Shown: one piece after another, positions 53,748 to 63,649 of the stretch
Numbering within the stretch: the stretch's first letter is position 1
Layout of the letters: the number at the start of each line of letters is the position of its first letter
Assembly: GCA_035405785.1 (NCBI GenBank)
Contig: DAONJS010000003.1
Coordinates: 1-64,000, forward strand
Origin: BPGX01 sp035405785
GTDB taxonomy: Bacteria; Bacteroidota; Bacteroidia; B-17B0; Aurantibacillaceae
Direction of reading: 5' to 3'
DNA length: 64,000 bases
The notes under the pieces: generated by a model
What the model was told of the DNA's origin: nothing
Database searches by the model: none
What the model saw: the letters and a program-made list of their open reading frames with translations, nothing else
Position numbers and translations under genes: made by a program

Positions 53748-56700
53748 ATGATACGAAACCTACTTTCTACATTGCTTATTCTTGCCTTTTTAGGCATAAG
53801 GGCTCAAAACAATACAGGAGCTATAAAAGTAACAATTAAAGACAAAAGTACAGGAGAAACATTACCTTTTGCCAGCGTTGTCGCTTTTTCAAAAGGTGTG
53901 CAAATTGCAGGAACAACAACCGATATGAACGGGGAGTGTTTCCTCAAGCCATTACCACCAGGTACTTATGATGTAAAAGCAGTTTATGTGGGTTATCAAC
54001 CAAAAGAAGTAAAAGGTATTTTAGTGGGAGAAGGAAAAACTGCATACATCACAATGTTAATGGAAACAGGTGAAGGCATCAAATTGGATGAAGTAGTTGT
54101 AGAAACATATCAGGTGCCATTAGTTGATCCAGACACAAAATCCGGAGGTACAGTTACTCGTGAAGAGTATTCTAATATGGCTACCAAAGATATCAATACA
54201 GCAGTGGCAAGTAACGCTGGTATTTTTCAGGCAGATGAAGGTAAATCATTGAATGTAAGAGGAGGTAGAAATACTCAAAATACCTATTTTGTAGATGGCG
54301 TAAAAGTAATTGGAGGTTTAGCTTTACCACAGCAAGCAGTAGAACAAATCAATGTGATAACAGGTGGTGTTCCTGCTATGTATGGAGATGTTACATCTGG
54401 TGTAGTATCCGTTTCAACAAGAGGTCCTCAATCTAAATTTTTTGGAGGCATTGAATTTTACTCCTCTGGTTTAGGAGAAAATAATAAAGGAAAAGTTTTT
54501 GGATTAGATCCTTATGGATTTAATTCTCTTGGTTTTAGTGTTGGCGGTCCTATATGGAATAAAATTGATACAAATGGTAACAAAAAAACTATTGTAGGTT
54601 ATTTCTTAGCAGGACAAGGTAACTATGTTAAAGATCCTGTGCCATCTTTTGTACCAGTATATGTTTTAAAAGAAGATGTAAAAAACGATTTAATTGCTAA
54701 TCCTTTACAACCTTCTCCTAGTGGTGTTGGATTTGTAAAAAGATATGACTATATTACAAAAGATCAAATGGAAACCAGAAAAGCACATCAGAATATCGCA
54801 AACTATTACTTAGCATTGAATGGAAAGATAGACATTAAACCTGCAGAAAATACTAATATCTCTATCGGCGGTGCTTATGAATTGAATAATAGTAGAAATT
54901 TTATTTATCAATATTCATTATTTACACCTGAAGCCAATCCACAAACCATCTCTAATACTTGGAGATTCTCATTGAGGGTTACTCAAAAATTTGGTAAACA
55001 CATTACTTCAAAGGATGAAAAAGAAAAATCTAATCAACTATTAACGAATACATTTTTTAATATCATCGCAAGTTATGAAGGGTTAGATAATATCACACAA
55101 GTACCAAAATTCAAAGATAAATTTTTTGATTATGGTTATGTAGGAAAGTTTAATCAAAAATATACAGGTAAAGAAAATATTAATAACTATGTGTTCAATC
55201 CAAAATTTATAGTAGGAAATGATACCATTAAAGCATACGAATATCAGGGACAAAGTCCTATTGGGTTTGACTTTACTCCAGGCAACCAAAATCCAGAAGC
55301 AGTAGCATTTACAAATTATGTTATAAACAATTTACCATTTACAATGCCAACACTTGATTTTTTACCAGCATTTGGCGGAATGAGAAATGGTGATAATTCA
55401 GGTGGAAATTTTGCAGGTGGCGGAACCGTATATGGTATGTGGACATATCCAGGGATTATTTACAATGGGTATTCAAAAGTCAATTATCGTCAGTTCAGAG
55501 TTGCCGCAAGTATCAATACCGACTTGAATATCAATCATTCTACACACGCAATTACTGCGGGTTTTGAATTTGACCAAAGAGAGCAAAGACAATGGACTCT
55601 TCAGCCAGCAACTTTATGGACAAGAATGCGTCAAATTGTAAATCAGCATATCTCTCAATTAGATAAATCTAATCCAATATATAATCCAGATTTATCATAC
55701 ACTTATCCTGCGTATTACTATGATAACTTATACAATGCTTCTCAACAAACTGAATTTTCAATAAAATTACTTCAGGCGCTTGGTAAGCCAATTAATAGTA
55801 CAGAACAAATCAATATTGACGCACTGGATCCATCAGTGTTTTCAATAAACATGTTTAGTGCAGAAGATTTACTTGGTAATAATAGCGGCAATGCACTCGT
55901 TGATTATTTTGGATATGATCATACCGGAAAGAAGTATAATGGATCAACTAATCTTTCTGATTTTCTTACTAAAACAGATGAGTATGGTAAAAAAACTTTT
56001 AGTGTTGGTGCTTTTCGTCCTATATATATGGCTGGTTATATTCAGGACAGATTTGATTACAAAGATTTGAAATTTAATGTTGGTGTTAGAATTGATAGAT
56101 ACGATGCCAACCAAAAAGTACTGAAAGATCCTTATTTAGTTCATCCTGCAAAAACTGTTGCAGAAACCAGAAACGAATTTAATCATCCCGGAAATATGGG
56201 AGACAATTTTGTTGTGTATACTACAGATGTCAATGGTGGAAGTGTAATTGGTTACAGAGATGGTGATAAATGGTATGATGCACAAGGTAATGAAGTATCA
56301 GATCCAAATGCTCTTGCCGGCATTACAGGAAGATTAACACCTTATCTTAAAAATGCTCAAGAATATCAAAATGGACAACCATTTTCTCCTGATGCATTTA
56401 CAAATTATAAAGCTCAGGTTAATGTAATGCCCCGTGTAGCATTTTCATTTCCTATTTCTGATATGGCAAACTTTTTTGCACACTATGATATTTTGACAAA
56501 AAGACCTGGAAGCACAGGTTTTGATGGAGGAAATAGATTTGACCCAAAGGATTATTACTTTTTACCAAATGAAAGTTCTTTACCATTTTTAACTAATCCT
56601 AATTTGAAACCTGAAAAAACTATTGATTATTCATTAGGTTTTGCACAGATATTAAATGAGAGAAAAAATTCTGTTTTAAAAATAGAAATTTTTTATAGAG

Positions 56701-57515
56701 AATTAAGAGATATGCTTACTACCAAAAATATAGTAGGTGCATTTCCAAGAAATTATGTAACTTATGTGAATCAGGACTTTGGAACAGTTAAAGGTGTAAC
56801 TTTGGAATTTGATTTAAGAAGAACTGGTGGATCAAGTTTCAAGGCAAATTATACCTTACAATTTGCAGAAGGTTCTGGTTCAAATGCCAATTCTGGAGCA
56901 AACCTTGCATTATCTGGTCAACCCAACCTAAGAATTTTACAACCTTTAGATTATGATCAAAGACACACCATTGTTTTAACTTTTGACCATCGTTTTGGTA
57001 AGGGTTCTGACTACAAGGGTCCAAAAATTGAAAAAGGAGATAAAACAATACAAATTTTGAAGGATTTTGGATTTAATATTCAATTCTTTATTGGTTCAGG
57101 AACACCATATACAAAATGGGCTTATCCAGTTGCAGCAAATGGGTCGCAAAGAGCAAGTATTGTAGGTGCTATAAATGGTGCATATAAGCCATGGACAGTA
57201 AGAGGAAACTTGAGAATTGACAGAAATTTTGAACTGACATTTGGTAACAAAGATTCAGAAAATAAAAGAACAGCCAATCTGAATGTTTATTTACAAGTAT
57301 TAAATGTTTTAAATCAAAAAAATATACTTGGCGTTTATAATTTTACAGGTCAACCGGATGATGACGGGTATCTTGCTTCACCAATTGCCCAATCTACTAT
57401 TCAATCTACTAACAGCCCTGCTGCTTTTATTGATCAATATAATATCTTTATTAACCGTTATTCTAACTATTCACTTCCAAGGCAAATCAGATTAGGAATA
57501 CAATTAGATTTTTAA
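53748..57515 (+). CDS. TonB-dependent receptor with carboxypeptidase-regulatory domain
   Basis: 1255 residues. Signal peptide (MIRNLLSTLLILAFLGIRAQ), an N-terminal CarboxypepD-reg-like domain (GAIKVTIKDKSTGETLPFAS..YVGYQPKEVKG, ~22-110), a plug domain (ATKDINTAVASNAGIFQADE, SLNVRGGRNTQNTYFVDGVK, ~135-230) and a large barrel ending RQIRLGIQLDF with terminal Phe. The cargo is not recognisable; no SusD partner follows. Instead it is 37 bases upstream of a giant T9SS cargo gene and then a PorV-like gene, so the receptor may serve surface assembly rather than nutrient uptake. TAACTTTA at 53699-53706 is one base off a -7 box. Confidence 0.9.
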   Translation: MIRNLLSTLLILAFLGIRAQNNTGAIKVTIKDKSTGETLPFASVVAFSKGVQIAGTTTDMNGECFLKPLPPGTYDVKAVYVGYQPKEVKGILVGEGKTAYITMLMETGEGIKLDEVVVETYQVPLVDPDTKSGGTVTREEYSNMATKDINTAVASNAGIFQADEGKSLNVRGGRNTQNTYFVDGVKVIGGLALPQQAVEQINVITGGVPAMYGDVTSGVVSVSTRGPQSKFFGGIEFYSSGLGENNKGKVFGLDPYGFNSLGFSVGGPIWNKIDTNGNKKTIVGYFLAGQGNYVKDPVPSFVPVYVLKEDVKNDLIANPLQPSPSGVGFVKRYDYITKDQMETRKAHQNIANYYLALNGKIDIKPAENTNISIGGAYELNNSRNFIYQYSLFTPEANPQTISNTWRFSLRVTQKFGKHITSKDEKEKSNQLLTNTFFNIIASYEGLDNITQVPKFKDKFFDYGYVGKFNQKYTGKENINNYVFNPKFIVGNDTIKAYEYQGQSPIGFDFTPGNQNPEAVAFTNYVINNLPFTMPTLDFLPAFGGMRNGDNSGGNFAGGGTVYGMWTYPGIIYNGYSKVNYRQFRVAASINTDLNINHSTHAITAGFEFDQREQRQWTLQPATLWTRMRQIVNQHISQLDKSNPIYNPDLSYTYPAYYYDNLYNASQQTEFSIKLLQALGKPINSTEQINIDALDPSVFSINMFSAEDLLGNNSGNALVDYFGYDHTGKKYNGSTNLSDFLTKTDEYGKKTFSVGAFRPIYMAGYIQDRFDYKDLKFNVGVRIDRYDANQKVLKDPYLVHPAKTVAETRNEFNHPGNMGDNFVVYTTDVNGGSVIGYRDGDKWYDAQGNEVSDPNALAGITGRLTPYLKNAQEYQNGQPFSPDAFTNYKAQVNVMPRVAFSFPISDMANFFAHYDILTKRPGSTGFDGGNRFDPKDYYFLPNESSLPFLTNPNLKPEKTIDYSLGFAQILNERKNSVLKIEIFYRELRDMLTTKNIVGAFPRNYVTYVNQDFGTVKGVTLEFDLRRTGGSSFKANYTLQFAEGSGSNANSGANLALSGQPNLRILQPLDYDQRHTIVLTFDHRFGKGSDYKGPKIEKGDKTIQILKDFGFNIQFFIGSGTPYTKWAYPVAANGSQRASIVGAINGAYKPWTVRGNLRIDRNFELTFGNKDSENKRTANLNVYLQVLNVLNQKNILGVYNFTGQPDDDGYLASPIAQSTIQSTNSPAAFIDQYNIFINRYSNYSLPRQIRLGIQLDF

Positions 57516-57552
57516 TATCCTACTTATCAATTTAATTATAAAACATAAATAT

Positions 57553-60500
57553 ATGAAAACTACAACAAAAATTTTAATGGGTATTTCACTTGCAGGAATT
57601 GTATTTTCTGCATTTTCAAGAGAAGTAAATACTACCAATGGACATAAAGCAACATCTAATAATGTATCTAATAAAGTAATGGCTCAATGTGTGGGCGCAA
57701 ATGGTTCAAAAGAATTATGGGTCAATAATGTTAGAACTATTATTTTTACTGCAGGTGATATGTGGTGGGATTTATTTGGTAGTAGTAATGCATATTATAT
57801 TGTACCTGCACAAAAAGATAGAAGTAAAGCACCTTCTTCATTGTTTGCTGGTTCTATTTGGATTGGAGGATATGATGCAGGTGGTCAATTAAGGGTAGCC
57901 GCAATGACATACAGACAAAGTGGCTATGATTATTGGCCCGGTCCATTAGATATTACTAATGCGTCGGTAACAGATGAGGTATGTCAAAAGTATGATAAAA
58001 TTTTCTCTATAAGCAGAAGTGAAGTTGAAAGTTATGTTTTAAATCCAGGCAATCCAATTCCATATAATGCACAAATATGGCCGGGAAATGGAGATCCTAC
58101 CTATAATCAAGATCAATACTTGGCACCGTTTGAAGATGTTGATGGAGATGGATATTATGACCCTTCAAAAGGTGATTATCCTGCATTTGATATTTATAAT
58201 AAAGCAGAAAAAGACAATTGTGGTAATTGTAAAGCAAGATTGTTTGGGGATTATTGTTTATGGTGGGTATTTAATGATAAAGGAAATGCTCATACTGAAA
58301 CTCAAGGATTATCAATTGGTTTGGAAATCAGAGCTCAGGCCTTTGCTTTTCAAACATCAGATGAAATTAATAATATGACATTTTATAGTTATGAGGTTAT
58401 AAATAGGTCAACTTTTGAATTACAAAAAACCTATTTTACAGTGTGGACAGATGCAGATCTTGGCTTTTACTCAGATGATTATGTTGGTTGTGATGTAGCA
58501 AGAGGTTTAGGGTATATTTATAATGCGGATAGTTATGATGAAACATCAGGGGGAACTCCAGGATATGGTGATTATCCACCTTCAATAGGTGCTGACTTTT
58601 TCCGCGGTCCTGCTGCAGATCTAAATGATGGTATTGATAACAATTTTAATGGAACAGTTGATGAACCATGTGAAACAATTGGAATGACTAATTTTACTTA
58701 CTATAACAATAACATTGGTACTTTCCCTCCTCAAACTACAAATCCAGAAATTGCAGCTCATTATTATGGCTATATGATTGGAAAATGGAAAGATGGTTCT
58801 CCATTTACATATGGAGGCAATGCTTACGGTGGTTCTACGCCTTTAAATACAACTAATCCAGAAGGAAGAGTACTTGTATATTCAGGAGATCCTTATGCGG
58901 GAACTGGCTGGACTGAATATTCTGCTGGTAATGTAGCCGGTGATAGGAGATTTTTACAAACTGCCGGTCCATTTACACTTAAACCCGGTGCAGTTAATTA
59001 TGTTACTTTTGGATTGCCATGGGCACAAACTCCTATCAAGAATCAACAGTTATATTCTATTCCATTAATGAAAGCAGCAGATGATAAAGCCCAAGCATTA
59101 TTTGATAACTGTTTCAAAATTCTTAATGGACCTGATGCACCTGATTTAACTATTCAAGAATTAGACCAAGAAATTATTATTTATTTAACGAATGCTCCAA
59201 CATCAAATAATTACGGTGAAAGATATGAAGAAACAGATGTAACTATTTTACCTGTTCCAGGAAGTACAATTGCTGCTCTAGCAAATCCAGATAGAAAATA
59301 TCGTTTTCAGGGGTATAAGGTATATCAGTTAAGAGATGAAACTGTTACTCAAACTGACTTAGAAGATCAAACAAAAGCAAAATTAATTTTCCAATGTGAT
59401 ATTAAAGATGGAGTTGCAAGAATAATTAATTTTGAAAAGGATAATACAACTGGTCAATATGTTCCAAAATTAAAAGTAGATGGTGCAGATAAAGGTATAA
59501 TAAAATCTTTTAAAGTTACTACTGATGCCTTTGCAGTATCAACTACAGGAGGAACTTCTAATAATCGTTTAATTAATCATAAGAAATATTATTTTATGGC
59601 TGTTGCTTATGCCTATAATAATTACTTAACTTATAAACCTGATACTGACCCATTAAACAGCCCTGATGCCAATTATTTAGGCCAAAAAAGACCTTATTTA
59701 GAAGGAAGAAAAGTGAAAAAAGCATCAGGAATTCCTCATATTAATGATCCTGAAAAAGATGGAACTGCTCTTCAAGCTTATTATGGATATGGTCCAAAAA
59801 TCACAAGAATAGAAGGGCAAGGTAATGGTGGAAATATACTTGACCTTACCGATGAAAGTATTAATAAAATTGTTACTAATGGTTTTGATCCTAATCCTAC
59901 TTATATTAATGGAAGAGGACCAGTTAATGTAAAAGTAATAGATCCATTAAAGGTAAAAAATACTACTTATACACTTAAACTAATGCAATGGAGGGGATTA
60001 AATAAACCTGCTGTACCATTAGAAGCAAAAGATGGTGATATTTTAAATATGAATGTAATTAATCCTGATAGTGCAACTTGGGTGCTTGTGGATAATAATT
60101 CAGGTGAAACTTATCAGTTAGATACTACTTTAAGAATTGGAACAGCAAAGGAATATGTAATGCCAGAAATAGGATTATCTATTACAATGGAACAAGTTTT
60201 AGACCCTGCAACTACGCTAAAAGGAACTACAACAACTTATACTGTTGATAGATCCGTTTATCAAGATGGAGATTTTCTTGAAGCGACAATGACATTTGCA
60301 GAACCACACAAGGCATGGTTAACTGGTATTGCAGATAATATCACTTCACCAAATCCATCTCCATTTAACTGGATAAGAAGCGGGGTTGCTTCTATTGATG
60401 CTAATACAGGTGGTCCAGTTACAAATGAAAAACCCGATTGTGGTGGTCCAATTTATGGATTTGCTGGTCCATCTAATTGGACGGATAAAGATAATGTAAT

Positions 60501-61962
60501 GGCTAATATTTTAGGCGGTACATGGGCACCTTATTGTATTACTGCCTATTCTGGTAGAAATATGCCTGGTGGTTGTGATATTTTTGCTGGACCTGCTTAT
60601 GATTCAAGATTAGTATATAATGTTTCTGATGCAAATCCTTCAAAGGTAGAACCAGCGTATTTATCAAGTATTGATTTAGTCATTACGCCTGATAAAAGTA
60701 AATGGACCAGATGTTTTGTGATAGAAATGCAGGATGATCCAAATTTATCTGAAGGTGGTGCGAGAAAATTCCAAATTAGAAAACACCCATCTGTAGATAA
60801 AGATGGAAATCCTGGCGATGGTGTAGTAACAAATGATCCAAATGATGCTGATTATATTGCCGCTCAAGGTATGAGTTGGTTCCCAGGATATGCCATTAAT
60901 GTTGAAACAGGTGAAAGATTAAATATTGTGTTTGGAGAAGATAGTTGGAATTATGATGATAATGGAAATGATTTAATATGGAATCCAACTTCAAGAAAGA
61001 TAGGTTCAGCATATCCTTATGCATTAGGTGGCAGACATTATATTTATGTTTTTGGAAATAACAGATATGAACTTTATAATACCAGTACTTCTGCTGTTCC
61101 ACAAATTGCTGCATTACATAATACACCTGTTGGTGCTGGAAGATACGATGGTTGCAAACAGTTATATAATCAGTGGAAAGTATTAGACGATCCAATTCCA
61201 TCAACACCTGCAAATAAAACTCAAATTGCAAGAGTTATAAAATCTGCGATACACGATATGATGTGGGTTAATTTGCCAGTATTGACAAGTTCAAGTTTTG
61301 CATTTAAGAATCCATCACAAATTCCTACAGAAGTAAAAGTAAGAATAAGAGTTAAAAAACCTTACAGATATGGATATTCAACTTTCTATGCAAATACAAC
61401 TCCTGGGGGATCTCCTTATTATGCAGATCTAAACTCATGGAGAGGGTATCCATTTTCTGCTTCCTTGTTACCAAGCAATGTTGGTAGTTTGATAAATGTT
61501 TCTTCATCTTCTCAAAATGGTAATTTCCCAATGTATCAATTCTCTACAAGTGATATTTATACTATTACAAATAAAGATGATATAGCGAAAAATGCATTGG
61601 ATATTATCAGAGTAGTTCCAAATCCATATTATGGATATTCTACTTATGAAGGCAACAGATTGGATACTCGTATTAAAATTACTAACTTACCAAGTGATTG
61701 TACAGTTAAGATTTATACGCTCAATGGTACCTTAATCAGAACATTAACCAGAAATATGGAAAATCAAGAAGATAAATTCTCTTATGTAAATGATTTCAAA
61801 CAAGCCAAATGGATACCATATATTGAATGGGATTTAAAAAATCAAAGTGGTGTTTTAGTATCCAGCGGGATGTATATTATTCATATTGATTCACCAAAAT
61901 TTGGTGAGAAAATTATCAAATGGTTCGGAATAATGAGACCATATGATTTACAAAACTTCTAA
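57553..61962 (+). CDS. Giant secreted T9SS cargo with type A-like C-terminal domain
   Basis: 1469 residues. Signal peptide MKTTTKILMGISLAGIVFSA. Early signature IIFTAGDMWWDLFGSSNAYY..APSSLFAGSIWIGGYDAGGQL, seen in other large Bacteroidota cargo proteins. Two Asp-rich calcium-type motifs: FEDVDGDGYYDPSKGDYPA and DGIDNNFNGTVDEPCE, the second MopE-like. The C-terminal ~110 residues (IIRVVPNPYYGYSTYEG, TVKIYTLNGTLIRTLTR, WDLKNQSGVLVSSGMYIIHI, IKWFGIMRPYDLQNF) are a FlgD/type A-like sorting domain. Central part is beta-rich, fibronectin-like. It lies 37 bases after a TonB receptor and 22 before a PorV-like gene, so one operon. Catalytic motifs were not seen. Confidence 0.8.
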   Translation: MKTTTKILMGISLAGIVFSAFSREVNTTNGHKATSNNVSNKVMAQCVGANGSKELWVNNVRTIIFTAGDMWWDLFGSSNAYYIVPAQKDRSKAPSSLFAGSIWIGGYDAGGQLRVAAMTYRQSGYDYWPGPLDITNASVTDEVCQKYDKIFSISRSEVESYVLNPGNPIPYNAQIWPGNGDPTYNQDQYLAPFEDVDGDGYYDPSKGDYPAFDIYNKAEKDNCGNCKARLFGDYCLWWVFNDKGNAHTETQGLSIGLEIRAQAFAFQTSDEINNMTFYSYEVINRSTFELQKTYFTVWTDADLGFYSDDYVGCDVARGLGYIYNADSYDETSGGTPGYGDYPPSIGADFFRGPAADLNDGIDNNFNGTVDEPCETIGMTNFTYYNNNIGTFPPQTTNPEIAAHYYGYMIGKWKDGSPFTYGGNAYGGSTPLNTTNPEGRVLVYSGDPYAGTGWTEYSAGNVAGDRRFLQTAGPFTLKPGAVNYVTFGLPWAQTPIKNQQLYSIPLMKAADDKAQALFDNCFKILNGPDAPDLTIQELDQEIIIYLTNAPTSNNYGERYEETDVTILPVPGSTIAALANPDRKYRFQGYKVYQLRDETVTQTDLEDQTKAKLIFQCDIKDGVARIINFEKDNTTGQYVPKLKVDGADKGIIKSFKVTTDAFAVSTTGGTSNNRLINHKKYYFMAVAYAYNNYLTYKPDTDPLNSPDANYLGQKRPYLEGRKVKKASGIPHINDPEKDGTALQAYYGYGPKITRIEGQGNGGNILDLTDESINKIVTNGFDPNPTYINGRGPVNVKVIDPLKVKNTTYTLKLMQWRGLNKPAVPLEAKDGDILNMNVINPDSATWVLVDNNSGETYQLDTTLRIGTAKEYVMPEIGLSITMEQVLDPATTLKGTTTTYTVDRSVYQDGDFLEATMTFAEPHKAWLTGIADNITSPNPSPFNWIRSGVASIDANTGGPVTNEKPDCGGPIYGFAGPSNWTDKDNVMANILGGTWAPYCITAYSGRNMPGGCDIFAGPAYDSRLVYNVSDANPSKVEPAYLSSIDLVITPDKSKWTRCFVIEMQDDPNLSEGGARKFQIRKHPSVDKDGNPGDGVVTNDPNDADYIAAQGMSWFPGYAINVETGERLNIVFGEDSWNYDDNGNDLIWNPTSRKIGSAYPYALGGRHYIYVFGNNRYELYNTSTSAVPQIAALHNTPVGAGRYDGCKQLYNQWKVLDDPIPSTPANKTQIARVIKSAIHDMMWVNLPVLTSSSFAFKNPSQIPTEVKVRIRVKKPYRYGYSTFYANTTPGGSPYYADLNSWRGYPFSASLLPSNVGSLINVSSSSQNGNFPMYQFSTSDIYTITNKDDIAKNALDIIRVVPNPYYGYSTYEGNRLDTRIKITNLPSDCTVKIYTLNGTLIRTLTRNMENQEDKFSYVNDFKQAKWIPYIEWDLKNQSGVLVSSGMYIIHIDSPKFGEKIIKWFGIMRPYDLQNF

Positions 61963-61984
61963 TTAAAATTAAAATAGCAATACT

Positions 61985-63061
61985 ATGAGAATAATAAATT
62001 ATTCGTGGGCATTGGGAGTATCTTTTGCATTAGCCATTTCTCCCATTTTTGCTGGAAATCCTGAAAGAGCTGGCCAAGCCGGTGCTACTCAGCTTCTTAT
62101 AAATCCTTATGCTCGTACTTCTGGTTGGGCAGGAGCCAATCAAGCCAATGTAAGAGGTATAGAAGCTCAATTCTGGAATGTGGCAGGAACAGTTTTTACC
62201 AAAAAAACAGAATTTTATTTTTCGAGAACAGAATGGCTGGTAGGAAGTGGAATAAACATTAATACTCTTGGTTTTACTCAAAAAGTGGGAGAAACAGGTG
62301 TATTAGGTTTAGGGTTTGTAAATATCAGTGGTGGTAAATTAATCAGAACAACAGAAGATCAACCAGAAGGAGGATTAGGAACTTTTTCTCCTAATTTTTT
62401 GAATATGAGTATTTCTTATGCTAAAAAGTTTTCAGATGATATTTTTGGCGGTGTCAATTTTAAGATTGTTAATGAAAGAATTCCAGGTGTGCAGGCAACA
62501 GGTATTGCTATTGATGCTGGCATTCAATATCATACAGGGAAACATAAACAAGCACATTTTGGTGTTTCTATAAAAAATTGGGGACCTAAAATGCAATACA
62601 GAGGTGAATTATTGACATTCCAAACCTTAACAGAACCATATCCTCAATATCAAAGAACTGTTCAAAACAGATCCGGATTTTTTGAAATGCCTTTAGCTAT
62701 GAATATTGGTGCTTCTTATGATTTTAATTTGACGGGTGATAGTATTGTGGATGGAATAATGCAACACAGATTAAGTATAGCGGCAAACTACTTATCCAAT
62801 TCTTTTACTTATGATAATTATTTATTTGGTGTAGAATATGCATGGAAAGAAAGAGTGATGGTTCGTACAGGATTTCAAGGAGAAAAGTATATTTTTGACA
62901 GTGCTAAAAGAATGACTGCTTTAACAGGACCCACTGCAGGTTTGACTGTAGAATGGCCATTTAACAAAGAAAAAAACAGTACCATTGGGTTGGATTATTC
63001 ATATAGATTTACTGCTACATTTGGGGGTGTTCATACTTTTGGTGTAAGAGTAAATTTGTAA
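61985..63061 (+). CDS. PorV/PorQ-family outer-membrane protein
   Basis: 358 residues. Signal peptide MRIINYSWALGVSFALAISPIFA; then the PorV/PorQ family start GNPERAGQAGATQLLINPYARTS and VRGIEAQFWNVAGTVF, followed by a FadL-like 14-strand barrel (LGFTQKVGETGVLGLGFVNIS, ISYAKKFSDDIFGGVNFKIV, GIAIDAGIQYHTGKHK) ending HTFGVRVNL. In T9SS, PorV binds cargo C-terminal domains at the SprA translocon and hands them to the attachment complex. As last gene after a TonB receptor and a giant cargo it is probably a dedicated PorV paralogue; the genome's general PorV may be elsewhere. Confidence 0.85.
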   Translation: MRIINYSWALGVSFALAISPIFAGNPERAGQAGATQLLINPYARTSGWAGANQANVRGIEAQFWNVAGTVFTKKTEFYFSRTEWLVGSGININTLGFTQKVGETGVLGLGFVNISGGKLIRTTEDQPEGGLGTFSPNFLNMSISYAKKFSDDIFGGVNFKIVNERIPGVQATGIAIDAGIQYHTGKHKQAHFGVSIKNWGPKMQYRGELLTFQTLTEPYPQYQRTVQNRSGFFEMPLAMNIGASYDFNLTGDSIVDGIMQHRLSIAANYLSNSFTYDNYLFGVEYAWKERVMVRTGFQGEKYIFDSAKRMTALTGPTAGLTVEWPFNKEKNSTIGLDYSYRFTATFGGVHTFGVRVNL

Positions 63062-63086
63062 ACTAGTAAATAATTTCATATATTTG
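63055..63086 (+). promoter_or_regulatory. greA promoter (-33 and -7 boxes)
   Basis: TTTG at 63055-63058 (overlapping the end of the PorV-like gene), 20-base spacer, TATATTTG at 63079-63086. A full match to the Bacteroidota consensus. Predicted leader of about 55-60 bases. Confidence 0.75.
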
Positions 63087-63092
63087 CATTGC

Positions 63093-63115
63093 AAATCCCG
63101 ATTATTTCGGGATTT
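63093..63115. terminator. Strong hairpin in the PorV-greA spacer
   Basis: AAATCCCGA (63093-63101), 5-base loop, TCGGGATTT (63107-63115), extendable by GC/GC with one bulged T, then TGCATTTTTATT. It lies after the PorV-like stop and just downstream of the greA promoter, so it may end the upstream operon, or form an early structure in the greA leader. Confidence 0.65.
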
Positions 63116-63148
63116 TGCATTTTTATTAATAATATAAAAAGAGGAGTT

Positions 63149-63622
63149 ATGAGTAACTTTGTATTTTACACAGAGGAAGGATTGCAAAAATTAAAAGATG
63201 AATTGCAACGTTTAAAATCAGATGAAAGAAAAAAAATTGCTCAACAAATTGCAGAAGCAAGAGAAAAAGGTGATTTAAGTGAAAATGCTGAATATACAGC
63301 CGCATTAGAGGCACAAGCCCATCTTGAAGCGAGAATAGCAGAATTAGAACAATTATTGCAAAATGCCCGTGTAGTTGATCAAAGCAGAGTAACTACAGAT
63401 AAAGTATCTTTATTTACAAAAGTAAAATTAAAAAATCATACAACAAAAGCAGTCGTTGTATATCAGTTAGTAACTGAAAGTGAATCTAATGTTTCACAAG
63501 GCAAAATTTCTGTTACATCTCCTATAGGTAAATGTTTAATTGGTAAAGCCGTTGGTGAAATTGTGGAAGTAAAAGTTCCGGCGGGAATTTTAAAATTAGA
63601 AATTATGGAAATTTCTGTTTAA
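63149..63622 (+). CDS. greA: Transcription elongation factor GreA
   Basis: 157 residues, normal length. GreA enters the RNA polymerase secondary channel and stimulates cleavage of backtracked RNA. N-terminal coiled coil YTEEGLQKLKDELQRLKSDE..IAEAREKGDLSENAEYTAA with the conserved acidic tip pair in GDLSENAEY; C-terminal FKBP-like domain with SPIGKCLIGKAVGEIVEVKV. Start ATG 63149 follows a purine-rich AGAGGAG at 2 bases distance, one of the few Shine-Dalgarno-like sequences here. A HIT gene follows by 27 bases, forming an operon often seen in Bacteroidota. Confidence 0.96.
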   Translation: MSNFVFYTEEGLQKLKDELQRLKSDERKKIAQQIAEAREKGDLSENAEYTAALEAQAHLEARIAELEQLLQNARVVDQSRVTTDKVSLFTKVKLKNHTTKAVVVYQLVTESESNVSQGKISVTSPIGKCLIGKAVGEIVEVKVPAGILKLEIMEISV

Positions 63623-63649
63623 TAAAATCACAAGAATAAAATTCAAACT

